Source of the DNA: Annona cherimola
Lineage: Eukaryota > Streptophyta > Magnoliopsida > Magnoliales > Annonaceae
Assembly (NCBI GenBank): GCA_030490835.1
Contig: CM059972.1
Coordinates: forward strand, 19,817,764 to 19,881,763
Direction: 5' to 3'
DNA length: 64,000 nucleotides
Part shown: in pieces, positions 57,342 through 64,000 of the stretch
Numbering within the stretch: the first letter of the stretch is position 1
How the letters are laid out: the number at the start of each line of letters is the position of its first letter
Position numbers and translations under genes: made by a program
Notes under the pieces: generated by a model
Told to the model about the DNA's origin: nothing
What the model saw: only the letters and a program-made list of their open reading frames with translations
The model's database searches: none

Positions 57342-58674
57342 ATATTTAGGTGCAACTTGGTACCGGGTCGGTCCGACCCGACCCGACCCGGTACCAAAAC
57401 CAAAAATGAATTTTATTTTTAAAATTTTTTTCAAAATAGATCTAGTTTCAACCCGACCCGTAGAAATCCGAAACCAAAACTGGATTCACACCAACCCGAT
57501 ACCAAAACCCGACCCGGTCCGAACCCGGTATTAATATATATACATGTTTCAGGCATTACCAATTCTAGTTCAGACAAATCACCTCTTCCTCCATTACCAA
57601 AGCATGCTTGAGGTAACTTAATTTCTAGGATGATTTTTTATGATTATTATCTTCTTATTGTTACCAATTGCATGCATTTTTTTGTCTAGGTTGATGTATA
57701 TTATTTTCAAAGATGTAAATTGAGGAGGAAGAACTTGACATTAGAAATGCAGATGGAAATCAAGGGATAAATTACTTGGAAGTCTTTGAATAGTTTTTTA
57801 GTTTTTTTTGGAAACTTTGGAGACATGAACTCATTTGAATTTTGAATTTGTTTAAAAGTGGATGTAAACTTATTTAAACTTGAGATTTGTTTATAATGTC
57901 ATTTTAAATTTGGATTGCACTTAAATTAGATTGGAATGTTGAACTATTATGCTTAGTGTATTTAGATTTAGTTACTTTGAATAACTGTTATGTGGATTAT
58001 GTTTGAATTTGAGTTGGCATGATAAATCTATTTCATATTATACTTTCTGTTAGTATGAGAAATCTGTTAGTTTGAATTTCAGATTGTAGTATAAATTCAA
58101 TTCATATTTTAAGTTTATTGGTATGACAAGTGGTCAATTTCTATTTTAGCAATTTGTATGATAAATATTCAGTTTGAATTCAATTTTAGCAATTTGTATG
58201 ATAATGTTTAGTTTCAACTACAAAGTTGGTATGATATTTTCATTTTCTATTTGCTACACTTGAGTAATTTCCATTAGCTATTAAATAGAAATGACCAACT
58301 AGTCATAAAACTAACTAATTTGTCATTTATTTGTGTTTATAGGGTGCCAAAAAATTGTTTGCAGAGTTCATTCAAAGAATATCGCAGAATTCAGCATGAT
58401 GTTGCAGAATTCTTTGAAAGGATGTTGTAGAATTCAACGTGAGGCTTGACTTCATAAACACAGGTATGTATATTCTAATAATTTTCTTTTAGATTACAAT
58501 TAAATTCGGAAAAAAATAGTTTATTGGTAACCCGAATTCTAACCCGAAACCGAACCAATGCGAACCCGGCCCGAACCCGAATTAAATTTTTAGGGTTTGG
58601 GTTTACTCCAACTCGGTTGGCTTAGGGTTTGGGTTCACTCCAACCCGATATAACCCGACCCGAGTTGCACCCCT
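57342..58674. mobile_element. non-autonomous hAT element (1.33 kb) with exon-like interior
   Basis: The left end TAGGTGCAACTTGGTACCGG (after ATATT) and the right end AGGGGTGCAACTCGGGTCGG (minus strand) are inverted. The flanks are a perfect 8-bp duplication ATTACTAA (57334-57341 and 58675-58682). Subterminal runs of GACCCG/CGGGTC are typical. Between them are splice-like borders: TTTCAG|GCATTACC opens a short frame SSSDKSPLPPLPKHA-stop, TCTAG|GTTGATG follows, and a frame IEEEELDIRNADGNQGINYL ends EVFE-stop at 57795. These could be the remains of a transposase gene's last exons or captured host exons. Confidence 0.78.
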
Positions 58675-58689
58675 ATTACTAATACTGCT

Positions 58690-58870
58690 CCTGATTTTAA
58701 AAAATTCAAAATAAATATTTAAAAATATTCAAAAATAATAAAATTAATATACATATTAAATATATTTAAATTAATAATTTTGTAAAAAAATTCAAAAAAA
58801 TTAAATCATGGGTTAAATGCACCCCGGTGCACCAAGCCTAAGTGCACCCAGGTGCATCTAGGCATAACCG
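58690..58870. repeat. family B half-element (right arm), B5
   Basis: The arm runs from CTGATTTTAAAAAATTC to GTGCACCCAGGTGCATCTAG, with TGCACCCCGGTGCACC just before. No left arm exists; the element is truncated by the hAT insertion border at 58682. Confidence 0.65.
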
Positions 58871-58902
58871 AAATAATAATAGGCTGGTGGGTTCTCACCG
58901 CA

Positions 58903-59092
58903 CTAGATTCCCAGTGCACCTAGGTGCAAAAACCTATTCTTTTATATACTTTTTAAAACCACAAAAATACTACTGATTTTGAAAAATCTAAAAAAATATC
59001 TATAAATCTCCAAATTTTATAAAACTTAATACACATATTTGGACTACATAATAGGTTTTTGCACTTAGGTGCACCTTAGCTGTGCACTAGAT
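58903..59092. mobile_element. foldback MITE family B, copy B6 (short)
   Basis: CACTAGATTCCCAGTGCACC and TCTAGTGCACAGCTAAGGTG (minus strand) are its ends, each followed by TAGGTGCAAAAACCTATT or AAGTGCAAAAACCTATT. The element is only ~190 bp because most of the left inner arm is missing. Confidence 0.78.
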
Positions 59093-59094
59093 AA

Positions 59095-60600
59095 TGGTCT
59101 AGTTCTCAGAGCTCTTACTTTAATTATTTTTCACATCTTTTTATATAAATATTTTTTCTATTTTAACTTCATTATCTTTGCTTCCAGTTACTCTTGTTAT
59201 ATTATATCATTTTTTATTTTTTTAAAACTTTTTATTCTCAATTTCCATTTTACTTTTACACATTACCAACTAACTCTAAAAATAAAAAATTATAATGGAA
59301 AAATATTTAAAAAGTGAGAAAATAGTAGGACATCGCAAGAGTAATGATCAAATGTAAAAAACATAAAAATAGTAGGCACCATTTGATAATGTACAAAGGG
59401 ATAGAGTGGAGAAATGAAAATTTTTAAAAAGTATGCTATAATACGACATGATAAGAGTAAAGTGGGAAGAAATAGGTTAATTAGGTAAGAAAATTATTGG
59501 AATATAAATGTAAAAATAAAAAATAGAATAGTTATGTAGTTAAGCTATCAAATTATTTTTTGAAAAGGGTGAGAAAGAGATAACTTCTCACCTACCATGG
59601 TTATCAAATTGTGCATAAGTATAGTTATATAAAAAGATATGAAAAATTATTAAAACTTAAAATGTTAATGAAGAAATAAGATGACTACATCAAATTATAA
59701 CAAAATGGGTGTAGTAAGAGGTTCAAGCGTTGGTTTTTAGATTTACATGTCACCACATGATCCATTTGGCATGAGTTAATGAGCTTTTAAAAAAGTGAAA
59801 AAAAATGTTAAAAATAAGGGAATGATGTAATATACTAAAGGTACTGATTAAAAATAAAAAAATAAAGATAAAATAAGCAGTTAATATAGAAATATATGAA
59901 AAATAGTTGAAATGCAAAGATAATAATAGAAAATAATTGTTCATGAATGGGATGAATTGGAAATGAGATAAAGATATGATGAAATATTTTATTTAAAAAA
60001 ATATTTTTCTCATTCTCAATAAATAACAGCCTACCTTTCTTATTTTCTATACAACATTTTCTTACTAATCTACAATAATACTTTTTTATTTCATCGCACA
60101 TCTTATTCGGTATCTCATCTTATTTGCCAAATCATATTAAAAGATGTATAGCAATGGGCAATTTCTTTAACCTGTTACTTTCCACTTAGCAAGAGGTAAG
60201 ACTCTATTTGGCTCGAGGTAAAAAAAAAAGAAAATTTCACTCCTATATGCACACTTTTAATATAGTTTAACATTTTAACTACATTACTATTATACTTCTT
60301 TATTTACATAAGCACTATATTTTTTTATTATTGTTTTTACATTTCGATTAATTTTACATATTTTCATACGATTACCAAGTCTATTTTAATATTCATTCTC
60401 TTCAGTTCTAATCATTACTCTTATTATATAACATTGTTTTTTCATTTTAAAAAAATGCATATGAAAATTTCCCAGTTTTGTATACTAATCAAAATAAAGG
60501 ATTTTACATCCATGTCAAGATTATTAGCCTTCGACTGTAAATGTTAAATGCTCTAGGGGAATTGACTCAACAGGTGAGCATACCCTTTATAAAATTTTAA
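59095..60600. other. AT-rich region with decayed family C-like repeats
   Basis: CACATCTTTTTATATAAATA, TTATCTTTGCTTCCAGTTAC and similar phrases recur in both orientations (about 59100-59270, 59390-59560, 59640-60120 and 60230-60480). They look like several overlapping, degraded family C elements. No gene is seen, and frames here are Phe/Ile-rich artefacts. Confidence 0.5.
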
Positions 60601-61250
60601 AATATATAATAGTATAAATGATGAAATTCTAAAATGGTCAAATTTTAAAGGGACAAATGAAAGTATAACAAATATGCATGTTGGAAATAAGAGGAATAAA
60701 ATCTGGAAAAAGGTAAGGATCGACAAGTGCTAGGTGTTACCTTAGAAACTACAAAAAGGTGGTCTTTTACTGCCTTTTTTAAATTACAACAACTCTTTAT
60801 AAGGGAAAAAAGAGAGGTTGTTCCTTCTGCTTTTGTTTTACATAGACTTTGGTCATGATGACTATAATGCTGGGAGAAAAAGTTGTTGCCACTCGGTGCT
60901 AAATGTTGATTACTTCTTTAGCCGATTCCAAGCTTGCTTGAGGGCGTCTGCTGGCTTTTTTTTTTTTTTTTTTTTTGTCTTTTCTTTTCTTTTCTTTTTT
61001 TTTTTAGTGGCTCAAGCAGATCAAGAAGATGCAGATCATCATGATCCAATTGGGCAAAGTGCACCTCCCTGTCTACCAACTGTATCGGAATGCCAATCTT
61101 TGGCATCTTTCAAGGCTGACCCCTGATTATCCTTCACGTGTCACTTGGGGTTGGCTTCCACCCTTACCTCTCAAGGGGCTGATTTGGGCTTCAGCCGGGG
61201 GGTCTGTATGGGCTTGAACGGTCTTATTGGTCCGATAGTAATAAACATAT
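60601..61250. other. intergenic sequence, no gene recognised
   Basis: This is mixed composition with a T-run at 60956-60976 and a TTTTC microsatellite to about 61005. The frame 60818-61126 crosses the T-runs and has no domain. The part 61010-61200 is higher in GC, but no protein family is recognised. Confidence 0.4.
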
Positions 61251-61259
61251 TAAGATAAA

Positions 61260-61661
61260 GATAAATGATCTTGTTAGTCGGGGCTAAGTAAATGTCTCAC
61301 TTAGTCTATCTCAAAAATTCTATTTAAAACAACTTTTTTTTGTTTTTTTTTCATAAACTTGTTTATCTAAGTGTATTTAATATATAAATCAAGTTTTACC
61401 ATTTTTGAATATATGTATATATTTTTTTTTAGATTTTTAAAAATAAGGGTATTTTAAATACATATATACATATAGATGTTTAAAAATCTCAAAAAATAGA
61501 TAAAAATATTCAAAAATGGTAAAACTTGGTCTATATGTTAAATACACCTAGATAAACAAGTGCGCAAAGAAAAAAACTAAAAAAAAAAGTTGTTGTAAAT
61601 AGGTTTTATAAGGTAGCTAAGTGGGGCATTTACTTAGCCCGGGCTAACAGGATCACTCCTA
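61260..61661. mobile_element. foldback MITE family A, copy A5
   Basis: The 402-bp foldback starts GATAAATGATCTTGTTAGTC and ends GGGCTAACAGGATCACTCCT. It is flanked by a perfect 9-bp duplication TAAGATAAA (61251-61259 and 61662-61670). It is very similar to A1 along its whole length, including the TACATATATACATATAGATG centre. Confidence 0.94.
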
Positions 61662-61670
61662 TAAGATAAA

Positions 61671-62215
61671 AGGGCTCTTATATAGTAATCAATTTAATAA
61701 ATTTACTTTCAGGAATATTTGAAAATGTCTTCCCTTTTCTTTTTTTATTGCCTAGTATTCCCTTTTCCATGTAGAATGATTAAAAGCAAAATTTGAACAT
61801 TTTGGAGCTTGTATAAATTTTTTCATTTTTCATAAACTTTTTTAATATCTAAATAATTTATAATGTTTATCTATGGTTGTGTTTGGAATTTAAGAAAAAA
61901 CTGGTAAAATTTTGTGGAAATTTTTTTTGAAAAGGGTAAAAACAATGTAATATGATAGAAATAATGGTACAATACGGGTAGGTTCGGTTTGAATATTAGT
62001 CTACCCTACTAGTACACTATTTGTGAAAAGTCCATCTTATCTTATTTTATCCATATGTTAGTTTGGTTCCTATTTTTTCCCTTACCCATTTTAAGGTCAA
62101 GATTCTGCTTCCACTTCCTACTTCAAATGCTACTTTAGCAAGATGTATTCATGTTTACCACCAGGTCAATAACTTCGTTAACAGTACTGTTCCATAACTT
62201 CGTGGTAACAGTCCT
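61671..62215. other. intergenic sequence
   Basis: No gene is supported. Weak family C-like phrases occur near 61870-61980, and a GGGTAGGTTCGG / CTACCCTAC pair at 61977-62015 hints at a hAT end. Confidence 0.4.
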
Positions 62216-62221
62216 GTTCCA

Positions 62222-62555
62222 ATGCATTTGGATGCAAAAAACTTATTTTTAAAATTTTTTATACAACTGTTAATCTAAGTGTATTTAACATGTGTATCAA
62301 GTTTTACTATTTTTAGAAATTTATAGATTTTTTAAAAAAATTTTAAAATCAGTAGCATTTTAATAATTTAAAATTAAGAAAAATGCCACTAATTTTAAAA
62401 ATTTAAAAAAACTATACAAATCTCCAAAAATTGTAAAACTCAATATACATGTTAAATACACTTAGATTAATTATACAGAAACTTTTCAAAAAAATAAAAA
62501 AAGGGTTAGATACACCCAGGTGCACCGAGGCTAAGCACACCCGAGTGTATTCAAT
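62222..62555. mobile_element. foldback MITE family B, copy B7
   Basis: CCAATGCATTTGGATGCAAA faces CACACCCGAGTGTATTCAA, with a second tip CACCCAGGTGCACCGAGGC inside it. The arms CTGTTAATCTAAGTGTATTT and AAATACACTTAGATTAA pair, and the centre has an inverted AGTAGCATTTTAA. The target duplication was not resolved. Confidence 0.8.
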
Positions 62556-62559
62556 CACA

Positions 62560-64000
62560 TGTGGTGGTAAAACTACTACCACAGATATGATTGGTCAAGT
62601 GTTCAAAGCATGGTGGTAGCATAGTCTTTTTAATATTTCATGGAGTGTCCTTGTAGAGAAAACTTAGGAATATTGTTAAATGTTTATTATAATGTTATAT
62701 AAAAATTGTAAAAATGTCTCAGGAGGTAATTGCAATACAAGTTGAGATTAGTATAAAATATATACCCATCGAAATATGTACATATTCATATCTTAAGAGC
62801 AATATCTATTCACATGAAAAGAAAGAGCAATATCGATTAAGAAAATAGTACAAATCTAATATAGTATTCAAACCAAAACATTACTGCTATTTTATGACTG
62901 TCGTTAGACATATAAACTAAACATTTACAATCACAAAACGAACATTAAACCTGTTGCTGGACAAACCAAATATTTCCTGCGATAAACCAAATATAAACTT
63001 CTGGCAGGAACGAAAATCTGAGGCTTTTTCTGGTCATAATTTTCATATTAAAGTCACTCTATAAAAATTAAATTTATAACATTAATTACTTATTTTAAAA
63101 TTAAATCCATACATTATATTTAACGCAATAAATATACTTATAACAAAAAGATTATAATAATATAATATTCATGAACTAATATTAATTCAAAAATAAATAT
63201 TTAATAAATTTAATCATTAAAAATTCATATAAATAATCAAAATTTGATTTGATATGTTCGATTTTAATTAAAATGCAATTAATTATTTAAATATTAAAAA
63301 TAAATCGCATATAATATACTTTTTGTAGTGTTTAACTAGTAGGATCTAACTTATGCTGTATATGATCCTCCCTAAATACTTAGGAGGGCACCCAGCAGAA
63401 AATTAAATTTTGCATGAAATTTGGGCGTATATTCTCATGTGAATATATGGGTGTAACTTGGGTAGAGTACCCACGAATAAGTTCTCATTTTTCTACCCAT
63501 ATGATAGGTTCCAATTAAAAAATAACAAGCATAATTAAGATAGACTATGTTCCAAGGTCCAGATATACGAAAACGATCTGAATTACTAATATATATGCAA
63601 TATCTCTTTTATAAAATATATTATAATTTTGAAGATATAAAATATATATTTTAAAACATAAAAACTTTTTAAATTGATTATCATTTAGTATATTTTAAAA
63701 TTATATCATTATCATATTGATTATAAGTTTTCAATAAAATTTATATTAAGACTATGATGTTCAAATATAATATGAAGGCTAATGTAAAGAAGAAATTTGG
63801 AGCCGAAGTCAGAAGTATATCAACCTTAAAAAATAGGGCAAGATATGTTCAGGACCCACCCAACTTAAAATGGAGTAGAAGTTTTTAAAAATAGAATAAA
63901 AGTAAATTAAACTTTGAATCATACCTATTCCACCTAAGTTGCCGCCTTATGTGAACATCATATAGTTACACGACTCCCATAGTTACAACTTACACAACAT
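62560..64000. other. AT-rich intergenic sequence to the window end
   Basis: No gene is seen. At 63449 GGGTGTAACTTGGGTAGAGT begins a hAT-like end of the same type as 19205-19352; its partner would lie beyond or has decayed. The remainder has no structure that I can support. Confidence 0.45.

Noticed and set aside
60818..61217. Frames around a poly-T and (TTTTC)n run
   Set aside because: They cross homopolymers; the rest shows no recognisable protein.

Overview
This is nuclear DNA from a flowering plant, AT-rich and full of transposons. The evidence is three intron-bearing or plant-specific genes (plastid protease subunit ClpP4, cytokinesis syntaxin KNOLLE/SYP111, phosphopantetheine adenylyltransferase/CoaD), plus plant-type L1 and RTE LINEs and many foldback MITEs. 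There are no bacterial-style operons or Shine-Dalgarno sites. The species cannot be fixed from the sequence; long plant RTE LINEs beside L1s fit several early-diverging angiosperm and woody lineages, but that is a guess.

Layout. 0.27-6.83 kb is a direct tandem duplication of a ~3.1-3.5 kb unit. Each unit holds an RNase H-like retroelement remnant, and only the first carries a 417-bp foldback MITE, so the second unit is a natural empty site. A lone oxidosqualene cyclase exon lies at 7.1 kb. ClpP4 (minus strand, two coding exons) occupies 9.8-11.6 kb, probably with a 5'-UTR exon near 13 kb. 13-19.4 kb is repeats: foldback MITEs, a nested 1.9-kb palindrome and a 217-bp tandem duplication. KNOLLE (minus strand, intronless) is at 20.0-21.0 kb, with a CT-rich leader, a TATA-like stretch and a cluster of AACGG mitosis-specific-activator motifs upstream. 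21.5-28.3 kb holds MITEs, a non-autonomous hAT element with an 8-bp target-site duplication (TSD), and two RTE LINE fragments. 28.4-41.8 kb is one decayed L1 LINE split by nested insertions, including a ~5.9-kb terminal-inverted-repeat insertion that contains a higher-order minisatellite of 10-bp CTAACCGNGT units. A 100-N assembly gap follows. CoaD (minus strand, six coding exons) runs 43.35-47.24 kb and shows one extra base in its last exon. 48.6-64 kb is again transposon-rich, with a full-length but mutated RTE LINE (3.19 kb, 17-bp TSD) inserted in a MITE, hAT elements, and more foldback MITEs.

The three genes are housekeeping or cell-cycle functions in different compartments (plastid stroma; cell plate; coenzyme A synthesis) and show no sign of acting together. 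The most distinctive feature is the foldback elements. Several families with different terminal sequences share similar inner arms and generate 9-bp TSDs (perfect in five copies), as Mutator-like elements do. They look like one lineage that has repeatedly changed its tips.
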